From Sphacelaria rigidula (lineage: Eukaryota > Phaeophyceae > Sphacelariales), in contig CAXNAA020000057.1 in NCBI GenBank assembly GCA_964200075.2, positions 1 through 30,756 of the forward strand: a DNA stretch of 30,756 nt, read 5' to 3'. The notes below the pieces were generated by a model that was given only the letters and a program-made list of their open reading frames with translations, was not told the DNA's origin and ran no database searches. Positions 1 through 11,383 of this stretch are shown here, piece after piece; the stretch's first letter is position 1, and each line of letters begins with the position of its first letter. The position numbers were made by a program, and so were the translations under genes.

Positions 1-687
1 CGCCAATATGAGGCGCTTCACGCAGCCTGAGCCCGAACATCAGGCGCTGTAAGGCCATTTTCTTCGGGACACTTTTAGCTGGTTTTGGGGGGAGGTTACC
101 GTAGAAAGTGTCGATGATGAATCGAAATTATCATTACCGTCCAAAATATTACCGCGGAAATAACGTTGTCCCGTTCCCATCCAGATCGCTATAACAAAAC
201 TCATATATTCACATTTCCGTCGAAACCATCACCGCGCAGATATTGGCTTTCCTGCGGTTTCTCATTACCACCCAAAAATACTGCGCAAATGTATTACTCC
301 CAATTACTGCGCAGGAAAGCAAAATACCCCACTCACCGCTCAGTCAACATTATTCCGTTACTCGGGTAGGACCGTGGAAGACGCGTAAGCGTTAGGTAGG
401 TGAAATGGGTCGAGGTTTCAGTCCTCATCATCCCACTTGAATATCGTTTTCCCTTCTTATTTTTTTGTCTTTTTTATGTTTATTTCCTATATTTTCCTTT
501 CTTTCATTTCTTTTGTTTGTTTGTTTGATTGTTTTTTGCATCTCGTGGGATGGCGTGTTTGTTTCAAGTCTTTTTCAAGAACCCTACCCCCAAGAGGATC
601 CGACAGTTGCTACCCGTTGGGGAATACGTACGCGCTGAAGCGCTGAAGCACGAAATGTTTTGTGTTTTTCCCTCCTGCTGTTGTAAA
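1..687. other. Intergenic, no gene seen; T-rich tract
   Basis: No convincing coding region. About 130-325 contains loosely recurring pieces of the form CATTACC..CCAAA..ACTGCGC, perhaps a very degraded tandem repeat. Positions 440-540 are a pyrimidine-rich tract resembling the middle of the SINE-like repeat at 1144-1470. Confidence 0.4.
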
Positions 688-1096
688 GACCACTTTGAAT
701 GGCAACCAATCCGTATTTGTACAAATATGAGGATTCCAGCCCGTTTGAATCCGATTTTCTCCCGCGAATTGATTTTTCGGACCCCAGTCCGTTGGGCAAC
801 GTTTTTTACCTAGCTCTGAGGAAACTGATCAATTCTCCGATTCTCTGGGCGCTGACTTTTGGGTCATCACCTTTCGGGGGAGATGCGGGAGTCCCCCGAT
901 CTGAGCAGTAAGGTGATGAACCAAACGTCCACGCCCAGAGAATCGGAGAACTGATCTGGTTTCCTCAGAACTAGGCGAAAAACATTGCCCAACGGACTGG
1001 GGTCCGAAAAATCAATCCACGGGAGAAAATCGGATTCAAACGGGCTGAAATCATCATATTTGTACAAGTACGGATTGGTTGCCATACAAAGTGGTC
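688..1096. mobile_element. Fold-back element with long inverted arms
   Basis: Two arms of about 186 bp (688-873 and 910-1096) are inverted copies at roughly 90% identity by eye, beginning GACCACTTTG and ending CAAAGTGGTC. The 36-base centre contains a second hairpin, TCGGGGGA (874-881) with TCCCCCGA (892-899). No target-site duplication is obvious. Each arm, read inwards, contains the same ATG-initiated open frame beginning MATNPYLYKY. It could be a fold-back MITE or an inverted duplication of a gene fragment. Confidence 0.8.
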
Positions 1097-1143
1097 GAAG
1101 TAGCACTTGAGCTTCACATACAAAATAGTGAGGTCAACATAGA

Positions 1144-1470
1144 TGAGCCGCGATGTGTTTCCACGGCTTTTTATTTTTTTACGATTAGGTACGAGAATGG
1201 TCTCTGCGCAATCCTTTTCCACCGAAGCCATACCGCCAATGCTGACGATTCCTAGCTGTTTGTTTCTTCTTCTGATTATTTCTTTCCTCTTTTTTGTTTG
1301 CTTAGTCTACTTTATCTGCTCTACCTTTCTGTTTTATTCATTCTTCTTCAGCGAATGTTTCTCTTTTGCTCCATATCAGGTACGCCAATCATGTGGTGGA
1401 TAATGACCACGGCTGGATCATGACTCCTGGGGGCGTTAGTCACAGTGCGACAATGACTCGATAAACATTA
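1144..1470 (+). repeat. SINE-like dispersed repeat, copy A
   Basis: This matches 22446-22754 in the same orientation. Shared blocks are ATGAGC near the start, TCTGCGCAA..CTTTTCCACCGAAGCCA, a long T/C-rich middle, GGTACG..CATNTGGTGGATAATGACCACGGCTGG-type sequence, and a GTGCGACAATnACT-like 3' end. Non-coding composition, length near 300 bp and a short-repeat tail in copy B suggest a SINE. No clear pol III boxes were found. Confidence 0.6.
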
Positions 1471-1860
1471 TGCAAATAGATGCCATATATGCCGCCCAAA
1501 TCGAAGAGCCCTAGCTATATCAACTGCAGGCTGTGATCCACCCCCTCGATGATATGAAAATTTCATTCCGGGGAAGGCCTGAGGGGAGGGGAGGGGGGGT
1601 GTACCCCATTGTCGAGCCATTGTCTGTGGCTGTGGGTTTTCGACCATTGGGTTATAAACTTCTAGCGGTGCGGTGGATCAAGAAAGGCACCGCAAGCTAT
1701 CATACATTGAGGCTTCAATTTTCTGGTCACTACCTGGAGTAGGTGAAAACAATATCTCCAGGCCAATAACCCCTCTTGTTCGTCCAAGGCTCCCCATGGG
1801 GGGCAAGGGGGCAGACTAGTCCCTATGCAGATTTATTTTCGCGCTAATACACAAACAAAT
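1471..1860. other. Intergenic, nothing recognised
   Basis: A GGGGAGGGGAGGGGGGG tract lies near 1583-1600. No gene is supported. Confidence 0.4.
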
Positions 1861-2233
1861 TAAGTCATTTGATCTTAGACTAGCTCTTGCCAGTTACTTG
1901 AACTGAGTATGGGTATGCCAGGTCACAGACTAGCTGAGGAAAGTTACGTCAACGGAGGACAGGTGAACGAAGGCACTTGATATTGGGCTAGCTGAGGCAG
2001 GATATTTGATCCACAGTTGGGTAGGCAATCTACTTTAACTGAAAACAGGTCACCCAGACCACTTGATCTTTGACTAACCGAGGAAAATCCCTTTGTTCAA
2101 GTATAGGTAACCAGTTCACTTGATCTAGCTGCAGCGAGTTACTTGAACACAAGTACAGGTGAATCAAGCTACACGATCTTAGTGTTGGTGCTCGAGTGGT
2201 GAACCAAGTTACTTGAACCGAGTACAGCTGCTG
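1861..2233 (+). repeat. Degenerate minisatellite, units about 50-65 bp
   Basis: About six diverged units recur, each with parts of CACTTGATCTTAGACTAGCT, then GAGGAAAGTTACTTGAAC, then AGTACAGGTGAAC. Clear unit starts lie near 1867, 1974, 2058, 2118 and 2172. Units vary in length and identity, which points to an old tandem array. Confidence 0.65.
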
Positions 2234-5200
2234 TGGCGAGCGAGAGTCTAGATGTTTAGACTTCGAAAACGCGGCGAGACTCTCTCTCCCCTTCATGACA
2301 CGCATGCACGGCGCGAGTACACACCCGGGCCGTAACTTCTACCGTGCATAGATGTCGTATGTAAAGCAATGCATTACAATCGAACGGCCGCACACAGCGT
2401 AGTATTTGGTCTTCGTAACGGTAGAGAGAGCCACCAAAAGAAACTATCAAGTCTTGCACCACGTCCACTAACGGAATGTTTTTCAAGGGGGGGGGCAAAT
2501 ATCTTTTCCGACCCGTGAGGGAAGCGTACTCATTTGTTTCTGGCCTTCGTCGTTTGACCATCGACCACACATCCCTTTCGAAACGGAGCACCGTCCATAC
2601 TCCTGATGAAGACACCCCCAAAATTTCAGAGCTCATTGCGTTCCTTCCATTTATTATCACACGGAACTGTTTTATAGAGCTTGTCCCCTTTCTGCTTTGC
2701 CGTCTGTGGCCACCACCCATCTCGAAGTATCAGGAACGTTTTCTGGCTACTGTCTAATGTACTGAACGATTTTCTGCCACCTTCGTTTACTTCCCACACT
2801 TTACCGTTTACACGTACGTCCTGTTCCTCCTTACATAGTCCACATTCTGCCACTATGTGAATTCAAGTATTTAGTGATTCAACACATCTTTTCCCACAGC
2901 CCATTGCTCTACATGTTTCTTCATTCCTCGTGGTGTTTCAGATATCCCAATCAATGGAAATCACTCGCGAACACCAATCCCGACACCGCATCTCCCCCCA
3001 CCTTGACTCCATGCTTTGCTCCTCGTATGTTTTTTTATCGGTTCTTTAGTGCATAACTTAACTTAAGTGAGTGATAACTTACATCATTTTGCGACTCCTT
3101 GCAAAATACCAATGTGTATCGATAGTTTCCCATCTCGCATCTCGCACTTTTCGCATAATCTGTCATCTCTTTCACCATTCTCCACATCGTTCCCCTCATC
3201 CCAGTTTCCCACATCTTTGTACAAAGCCCATTCCCCCATTCTTTTGTCATGGGTATTCTGTACGTTTGAAAACAAATCAGTAAGTTGTTAGCCCGGTGGC
3301 TTCCCTACCTGCAATAAACTTACCGAACGGCCCGCGACGGGGGGGGGGGGAGGGGCGTACTCATTCGTTGCTTGCCTTAGTCGTTTGACCATTGGCGGGG
3401 GAAGGGGGGCTATATGAGAGTTTTCTTCTTATTTCCCGCTGTGCGAGCACATGCCCGTCTAACGAGAAATACCTACTTGCCCAAAGGGAGGATGGGTACT
3501 CCTCAATGTATAACTATCACCTACTGTTTTTACTGAGCTGCAGTGTCTTGCTGTATAGTCAGTGTAGTGTCTCACCGTGGCCATTGCCAGCCCCGCGCCT
3601 CCGTACTCTAATGGTACAAATGACACGATTAGGCAGGGTGGAAAGAACGCGGGCTTTATTCCCGCTTGATGCGTTTGGGGCTTTCTCCAAAGCATTTGAC
3701 TTCCGTCCTTAAAAGCGTGACAAGTAGGGAAAAAAGGCTTCTGACAGACTCTGTGTAAATTGTTTGACGAGCGTCGACGCGGTGCGGGAGTGCTGATCCA
3801 ATCCGTGTGACCGAAATGCAAAGCGTGCACTGGGGGAAAGATGGGTTGATGCGTCGAGACCACAGACTCGCCCCGAGGAAGGGGGCATGCAAAATTGTGA
3901 CGGCAAAAACAAAATTATTGTATGTCCGCATTATTTTGGGACCTCGGACTATGTTGTGCCCCCCCGCGCTGTCGTGGGACCGTCACCGTGCTGTTGTTAC
4001 TGCACAGTCCTACTATCGTCGTTATCAATGACATCGGGGGGGGGACGGGGGGTACCTCCTCTCGAAAAATGGGGAACACGCCCACCTTTCTCCCCTAAGG
4101 CCTCCCCCAGAATGAGGTTTTACCAAGGTCTATGGGGCGGGTCACGGTCTGCAGTTGCAAGGGTCCCATGTTCCGATGTGGATTCCTCGTTGTTAGCCCC
4201 CTCTATACGAGCACCAAAAGAACGGACACTCGAAACCTCCTCGGGTTTATGTTGCCCACGCACATACGATCCCCGGGTGGTTAAGGCGTAGTTCAACTGG
4301 GTGTACTTGTGGAGAAACAGGGGCAATAAGATTCCCGCTGTACTTCTCCCTCTTTCTCCACAGCGTCCAAGGGGGTGAGGGAGGGGGTGGGGTGGGGGGT
4401 ACCTGACCTGCAGCTGGTAAGGCCCATTCCGATAAATAATCATATTCCATTAGTGGATAATGGCCAATGTCCTCAAGGCACTGTTGGATGGTGGTGATAT
4501 CGCAATAGTATGAAGGCCGTAAGCTTTTGAGATTGCGCAGTTACACACCATGCAGGCGGCAGCAGACAGACAAAAAACGTCGCCAAAGCAGCGGCTCAAT
4601 AGGTGCCCTACACCGTAGAAAGTAGACGGTAGAGGTGGTGCCAGAGGTCCACGCAGGCAACGGCCCCCAATCTTGTGGGATAAAATAGTAATAGGACGAC
4701 TCCAAACCTATGATGGGTGCTCGGGGGTAATTCTACGACGTTACCAGTCTCCACGCCTCCCCGATATTTTGAGCTGGCGAACTATGGGGGGCAAACCCAT
4801 CTCTAATCAAAGTGGACTATATTTACATTGCAGTACACCTGTGTTTTCGTGTGTGGCTAAGCGCTACTCGGAAGCATGACAAGCAGCCCGACGTCCTGGC
4901 CAACGCCAGGATGACTGCAACCTCCTCTCTCTTACCTACACGTCGATACCAGAGCTTTACTCAAGTCGTGGTGTGGCATGAGATATTACACAAAGGCCGC
5001 AGGATGGTGTTGACAATCACGACGGCACGCGCGACACGTCACCCGTTTTGACTGGGACTTGGTCCGTCTGGGTAGCCCTATCATTGACTCTACGTACTTT
5101 ACGTGAGCTGAGTTCCCTCCGCGTTGTGCATTGACTTGTGCACAGGGATACCCGTGTATTGAATACGAAGGTGTGAAGCCTCTCCCCCGTCCCACTTTCC

Positions 5201-7585
5201 TTATTTGAGGAGAGAAATGTCAGCTATTAGGCACTCAAACGTTTAAATACACGGAGTTTACTGGTCGGAATATCGAAATATGCAGCTGTTTCTTGCCTCT
5301 AATTGCGTGGCACCGGCCCTCTGCGTCCGTTGCGTGACAGTACCGTGTTAGATTGTAGTATATGGGTCATAACACACGGAGTGGGAAAAGATACAAACAG
5401 GTACTTCAGCATATATTACCCAAACCCTAGGGTGGTTCATGACTAGCTGTGAATATTGGAGTCGGCACTTCACGGCACTACAAACCTCCGAGGCATTAGT
5501 TTTTAATTGTTCAGAAGTCAAGCAAAACCTCCGTACCCTTGGTCTCGGCTCTTGCTGTGAAGGAGGGACTTAGGGTGAAGTAATGGGTCGCTCGTTCGCT
5601 ACGTCCGTATTCAACCGGGACCTCCCACTATACTGATGCAGTGTAAATACTTGATCTTAGCATGACATAGCCGACTTATGGCAAGTGTTCTTGACACTGT
5701 ACTGGTAGAGTGCAGTATGTCCTCGGAATTGGTATGGTATATCGGACTTGTGACGAGTGATTTTGACCGCACTATAGCGGGACCCCAGCTATACTGGGCT
5801 TCCACCTCCCGCTGGAGCATAATTCTACTACATGTGTGTAGCACGCAAATATTGTGGACATCACGTAAACAGGAAGACGGGCGGGGTGGGGGGGGGGAGA
5901 GTTACACATATTCAATCCTGATACCTCCCTGGACAGGAAGTGAATCGCGAGATCATCTTCTTATACTTTATGGTGATTCCTCAATGATCTTCGGGTACCG
6001 CAAAGACAGCCGCTTGACCTTTGATACGAAGGAATTTCCAATCGGTCGCATATATCGCACGGGAACCAGCATGGTGAAAAGTAGTTCTTGGCGTGTTCTC
6101 TTCGACGACGCACGCAAACCCTCTCTCGTATATGGATGATGGACCACGTTCATCTCACATACCCAGGTACAATACAAGAAAAAACTGTAGCACGACTTGA
6201 GCTGTGTTGTTGTGCGTGCCGTCCCACGACGCCACTCCGTTCCCGTGCCTGCTTCAGCTTCCGATTCAGTATCCGGCTCTGACCACCGATCCGTCCCCCC
6301 TTGCGTCAAGTTTCTCACCGAATCCTTTGATCACGAAGAGTTTGAACACTCATAGCAGGGGCAACCACAGACGAGTTTCAATTCACAACGAAGTGATCGT
6401 ACAATAAAGGGGGAGGGTTGTGAGGGAGGGGAAGGGTTGATTCTACACAAAACGGGGGCTCATGAGTGTGTCAGACCAGCTTACACCCTCGGTGCGCTTA
6501 TATATGGGTAAAAAATGTGTCAAACAGTTGGATGAGAGTGTTCTGTTGAAATCAAACGCGTTCATTCAAATTATCCTACTTTCAACGACGATTCGAAGTG
6601 GAATTTTCGCGGAAGAGATGGCCCAAAATACCCCCTTCCCCCCCCCCCTTCGAATTTGGTTATTGTAACCCTGATCCGGCGAAACCCCGGCGCGCTTTGT
6701 CTCCGCTCTGTAGGAATGCGAAGTCAATGGTCGTATAAAAACGGCATGCAAGATCACGAGTATCCCCGTATCGAAAGATGGCTCAATGTGGAAAACACGC
6801 ATACAAATTTAGACGCAACCCGCTACGTTGAAATGAGAAACCGATCTCGATCTCCATCCCGATCTCCATCTCGATTCTGATGTCGATTCCGACGTTTGAC
6901 GATGCCCCCTGAAGTTCGAACCGCCAAATGATTGATAAATTGGCTATCGCACATGAGATGATTCCCGAGGTATCCACCCCGTGGTCATTGTCTACAAAGT
7001 ATATGTACCAAGTAGGCACAACAGAAATAAATTCGCGCTCAGGCAGACGAAAAAAACCTCAGGATTATACAAATTGAGGACAGATTCTGTTGTGTAAAGG
7101 TGATCCTTGGGAACCTCAATTAAATTCGAAATGCACCCGCAAACAAGATGAAATTCTGATATACGGTCGTGATTTGTGGCCTCGCTCATCCTAGGAAACA
7201 CATTCATCAGCAATTTACACAATCACGTGTTGACAAGAGATTGTGGCCGAAAAGAGCAGGGTTTTTGCGAGAATGCAACAGGATCGAAACTGTTTGGACA
7301 CGAGATTCCACAAATTCCGGATGGTTTCTTTTGCGGATGGTCGAGGCCACACATCACGGCCGGAGAGTGCACTTTCATTTGTTTTTCAAACTATTATGAT
7401 TCTCGTAAATGTTCCCGAGGTTCATCTTGACAACAACACCATCCTCACCTGGTAAAATCCCGTGCTCAGGGTGTGAGACGTACGGAGAAAAATGAATCAA
7501 ACCGAGAAATGTGGACAAAAAAGAGGGACAAACACACGCGGCCCTTCGGCTACGCCCAAAACTCCCTGCACACGAAAACTGCCCC
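2234..7585. other. Long intergenic stretch; G-tracts and short duplicated motif
   Basis: I see no supportable gene. Poly-G or G-rich tracts occur near 2487-2495, 3339-3359, 4036-4052, 4374-4400, 5881-5901 and 6411-6437, and a C-run near 6636-6650. A 39-bp motif (GCGTACTCATTNGTT...GTCGTTTGACCAT) occurs at 2524-2562 and 3355-3393, each downstream of a G-run. A GATCTC/CATC microsatellite lies at 6842-6886. GTGGAGAAA (4309-4317) and TTTCTCCAC (4353-4361) form an isolated inverted repeat. Confidence 0.5.
6842..6886 (+). repeat. Imperfect GATCTC/CATCTC microsatellite
   Basis: Six-base units CGATCT/CCATCC repeat imperfectly over 45 bases, ending in GATTCTGATGTCGATTCC. Confidence 0.7.
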
Positions 7586-7862
7586 CTCCAGAGAGTTGGG
7601 GCTGGTCCCTGGAGATTTTCACTCCCTCTGGAGGGTTATAAATGGTTGACCCCTCCAGAGGGAGTAAACACCGCTCGAGGAATAGTGACCTCTACAGTGA
7701 CTTCATATCGTGTTGCACCCTCCCAAGTGCACATAACCCCTCAAGAGGGGCTCCATTTCCCTCCCCCTAGAGTGACATTGTGTGGGCCATTTCTCTGGCG
7801 AACTTCACTCCCTGTGGAGGGTGGATAGTATCCACCCTCTACAGGGATTAAATGCCTCCAGG
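7586..7862. repeat. Cluster of related palindromic hairpins
   Basis: ACTCCCTCTGGAGGG (7621-7635) pairs perfectly with CCCTCCAGAGGGAGT (7651-7665). A related palindrome runs from 7807 to 7847 (ACTCCCTGTGGAGGGTGGAT and its inverse). CCCCTCAAGAGGGG lies near 7737-7750, and half sites (CCCTCCAGAGAG, GCCTCCAGGGGC) flank the cluster. The two big hairpins are both followed by TAAA. Confidence 0.7.
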
Positions 7863-9404
7863 GGCTTCTTCCTGCTTTGGAGCGGTAGACGTTTGTGTGG
7901 AGGAACGTTTGGGGATAGCCAAATGGCCGGGTGTGAACAGAGCAGAAAAAAATGAAGAAGGAATAGTGGAAAGGAAAAGAAAAGGAAGGGGGGACGGAAA
8001 CACGAAGCGTTCGTGGAATATTTTCTCTATGGGCTATCGTCAACTTTCTTCAGCACTTATATCGTGCAAGTTAAACAGGAACCTCATTTACATCAACTGG
8101 TAGATATTAGACCCTTGAATGTAAGCTGGTGCGGGGGAACCCGTCACCGCCTTCGAGTCAACAGATCAAATTTCTCGTCCGCGTTCGTAGAACCTTTCCT
8201 TGGCCATCTGAGACGCCCCCTTCTCCCTCAGGAAGGACCCTTCCGCCAGCTCGACAAACACCTTGGATACCCCCAAGACCGTCAACAGGCCAAACGGCTC
8301 AGAAAAGAAGCTCGGAGTCCAAGGATTACTCATTTAACTTTGACTTTGACTTTGACTTCTGAACAAATTGAATGTTCACTACAAGACCCTATTCTGTTGA
8401 AAGTAATACTCAAGGGAACCCGTCGGCATGCGTGAGCTCAATCAAGTAGACTGCTTCGCCGTCGAATGTTTAGCTTTTTGACCGCGACACCCCTTGCATG
8501 GGCTCCTATAGATAGACTTTGATAATGCTTCTGGATTTTTTTTGTTTTTTCCAGGCACCCAGCGTTTCTATTCACACAAATAGATCAGGGTTGAGCACTT
8601 GTTTGATAATCAGCCTGGCAGCAATCCTGACGGGTTGTGAGCCAGTAGGTCAAGTCTGCGTTAGATTTTGCCCAGCCACGCAGGTGAGCTATATGCTTCA
8701 ATACTAACTTTCTGTACGGTGCACGCTAGCCACCACTGCTGCTGTGATACACGCATACACATTTTCTACGCATGCTCTCGCAGTCTTAGTTTCCTGGGTG
8801 ATGCTAGCACCGCTCGAGGTTGTTGCTAGGTACTACACCACCGGGGGTGAGTCGGTTTTTGTCTGAAACGAATGTACGCCGGAATTACCATATAATCCAA
8901 AAAAAAATCGGTACTAGCTAGTCCATTTGAGTGCAGCGTGTACCAGCTACCTGGATTTAATTTAAATTACTGTCATGACGTGAAGTGTATCGACTACTGG
9001 CCTTTAGTGTAGCGCTATAACTGCCTTGTTTTTCAGTGTGGGAATATTGAAGGAAAATCAAACAGCACGACGCAAGTCTGAATTCCAACTTTGAACCCAT
9101 CGAAGGTCAGGGTGGGTTACCGTCGTCTTGCACTCATGTTTCACGTGCAATAAATGCCGACTTGACGGATGAACCCACCCTGGCGGCCAGGGGTCGAAGG
9201 TAATACACATGGGTGTTTCATTGTGTGTGATCGTTGTGTTGTTCTGAAGATGTTGGGAAGAGAGATCGTGCATGTGCAAGGATGTGCAAAAGCTGTTCTC
9301 CATGACTAACGGGATCTATTGTAGTATTTTACGATCGAATACAAGTAGAAGCAAATGGAAAAGAAGGACATTAGTCCTAAATTGAATACCTCGTGTGCCA
9401 AGCA
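7863..9404. other. Intergenic, nothing recognised apart from a short microsatellite
   Basis: A TTTGAC microsatellite (four units, 8333-8356) is the only clear structure. No gene supported. Confidence 0.45.
8333..8356 (+). repeat. TTTGAC microsatellite
   Basis: TTTAAC followed by three TTTGAC units. Confidence 0.8.
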
Positions 9405-9649
9405 ATGCTACGGTAAGGGTGTAAGTTTTGCGCAAAATCTTGTCTACTTCAGGGGCTCCTAACGATCTAGATGCTAAGGAATATGGGTCAGGGCATCCCC
9501 GGTTGCAAATCCATCCGGGACATCCCTGGCACATTGGAAAGGTAACCCTGACGTACTGTCACATTTGTCATAAGTTGTGTTCTGGATGAGATGAAGGGCT
9601 CCTAACAATTCTAGCCTCAGAAAATATTTGGGCACCCCTACCGTAGCAT
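9405..9649 (+). mobile_element. MITE, copy 1
   Basis: 245-bp element with terminal inverted repeats (ATGCTACGGTAAGGGTG at the left, GGGCACCCCTACCGTAGCAT at the right). It matches 26613-26859 along its whole length and in the same orientation. Inside is a direct repeat, GGGCTCCTAACNAT, at about 9452 and 9597. It is too short to encode a transposase, and the target-site duplication is unclear. Confidence 0.85.
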
Positions 9650-10182
9650 CGGTCTGCCATGTTGTCAGCCATTGGTGACGAAGTTGGCGTCTGCCTAAGC
9701 ATTAATCTACTTGCAACAACGACAAGTTGATGAACACAACCTTTTTCTCCCAAGCTCATATGCTCCATACAATTGGTGACTATCACTAGATACTCCGAAA
9801 TTCACGAGAAGCCAATAAGCTTCTTTGCGCCGGCAGTTGCGGCGTCCTTTTCACGAGGAGTGTTTGACAGTGAATATTATGACCCTTCTGTCGCGAGATA
9901 GACTTCTCCTGTCGGTGGTAAACACAGGAAGCATTGCGCAGAAGCGGTTACAACCAGGCAGCCGAAGCGTCCGCTTAAAATGTCGACTAAGTTCTTCGCA
10001 GGTGACCGCGGGTCAGGTGGATCTGCCTCCCCACGGTAGCTCGTTTTCTCGCCACGTGCTTTGCATGTGCGCACGTACTGCGTTGGAACTCGAAGATTAC
10101 CAGATACTGGTCGTTTCTAGAACGCGCCCCGCGATTACCATAACTCACAGTAGCGGACTCCGAATCACTCAACGAAGTCAGC

Positions 10183-10183
<1 letters not shown>

Positions 10184-10219
<36 letters not shown>

Positions 10220-10268
10220 CGCTCCCCATCCACCCACCAACGCCGCCCCCCCCCCCCCCCCCCCCCCC
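10184..10268 (+). repeat. Two poly-C tracts in tandem
   Basis: 35 C (10184-10218) and 23 C (10246-10268) are separated by a C-rich spacer. The length may be affected by sequencing or assembly error. Confidence 0.9.
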
Positions 10269-10582
10269 TGGAAACGTGACGTCCATGAAGAGGTCAGTTG
10301 CGGTGTACATCCCATCTATTCTGGACGGCAGGCTACACCTTTCGGTATATGTGGGCGCACCGACCGGGGTCACACAGGAGGGCGGCTAACACAGGAGTCT
10401 TTGCCTAGTGTTTTCATATGCTTTAAAGTCGCCTTTCTTCTGCGGTGCTTGCCTTATTTTTATCGCGAGAGGGATTCAGCGATCCCTTTCCCTCGTCGAC
10501 CGTTAAGTCGATTTTTGTGTACCCATAACACAATCGCTCTCCACTGTTGGGCATTGTGTGACAAAAACCCCAGACCGTTTGA

Positions 10583-10652
10583 CTGCACCGAGATTCGAAC
10601 CTGCGACCCAACCGTCAGAAGGTTCTGAGGTTACCAATTGAGCCACCGGGGC
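10583..10652 (-). pseudogene. tRNA-like sequence (tRNA pseudogene or SINE head)
   Basis: On the minus strand, an A-box match TGGCTCAATTGG (10634-10645) and a B-box match GGTTCGAATCT (10591-10601) lie at tRNA spacing. The acceptor ends (GCCCCGG and TGCAGTC) do not pair and the T-stem has mismatches, so it is not a working tRNA. Internal pol III boxes of this kind are typical of tRNA-derived SINEs. Confidence 0.55.
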
Positions 10653-11383
10653 GACCGGCCATAAAAAGGCGAAATGAAATCCACTGAAGGTCGTGCGGTA
10701 TCGACAGAAAATTTTCTCTTGGCGATGTCACGACTCGTTCATTTAGTGCACTGATCCAACCTCGGCTCAACGTATGCCTCACTTTCCGCGGTACTACGCA
10801 TGATTCTTTGTCGTGCTTTGCATTTCAGACATATTTCCCCGCCCGAGCGGGGACTGCAGGTTAGCGTCACCAACATTCACGTCAGGGAAATATGGTGCGG
10901 GGCAGCACCAGTGACTTGGTGAGAGTACGTCGCTTTCTTGGCGGTAGCGGGTTGAGTAGAGTAGAGAAAATTGCCAAGTGCACGCTTGAGGGTACTGCAC
11001 CTTCCCCGACGTTTCATACACGGTGCTTCCAACAACATGATCATGGTTGCCAACGCTCTTATGAAGCCTCATTTTATGCCCATTGTATACCAAGATCAAC
11101 CGCATACCCCTTGCGTACACTAGGTTTGCGCCACTCATTGATTCTATCTCTCGACCCGCCATGATGCCTCCTCTTACTATTATAAACTACTAGCGTCGGA
11201 GTAGCCGATGCTGATCGAGAGACACGCGTGTGTATGTTGACCAAATATCCCGAGCAGATTTGTAAAGAACAGAGAAGAAGAATAAGACAACGAAGGACTG
11301 CAGATAGGTACATCGTGTGAAGCGAGACTCGTCTTGTTCGCATATTTCACGAGCAGAAGTCACAGGTTGAATTATTTGTCGTG

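Larger units (their letters stand above)
9650..11383. other. Intergenic region upstream of the channel gene
   Basis: Contains the paired poly-C tracts and a tRNA-like sequence. The gene's promoter probably lies in the last few hundred bases, but no core element stands out. Confidence 0.4.

Noticed and set aside
371-437. tRNA-like sequence with GAGGTTTCAGTCCTC arm
   Set aside because: The B-box has two mismatches and no A-box or acceptor pairing was found.
2256-2720. 154-codon minus-strand open frame
   Set aside because: Length is within chance and no motif is seen; it spans a G-run and a short repeated motif.
5678-6139. 153-codon plus-strand open frame
   Set aside because: An open frame of this length is expected by chance in 30 kb of six frames at this GC, and its composition shows no domain.
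9825-10628. 267-codon plus-strand open frame
   Set aside because: It is held open by the poly-C tracts (poly-Pro) and has no recognisable domain.
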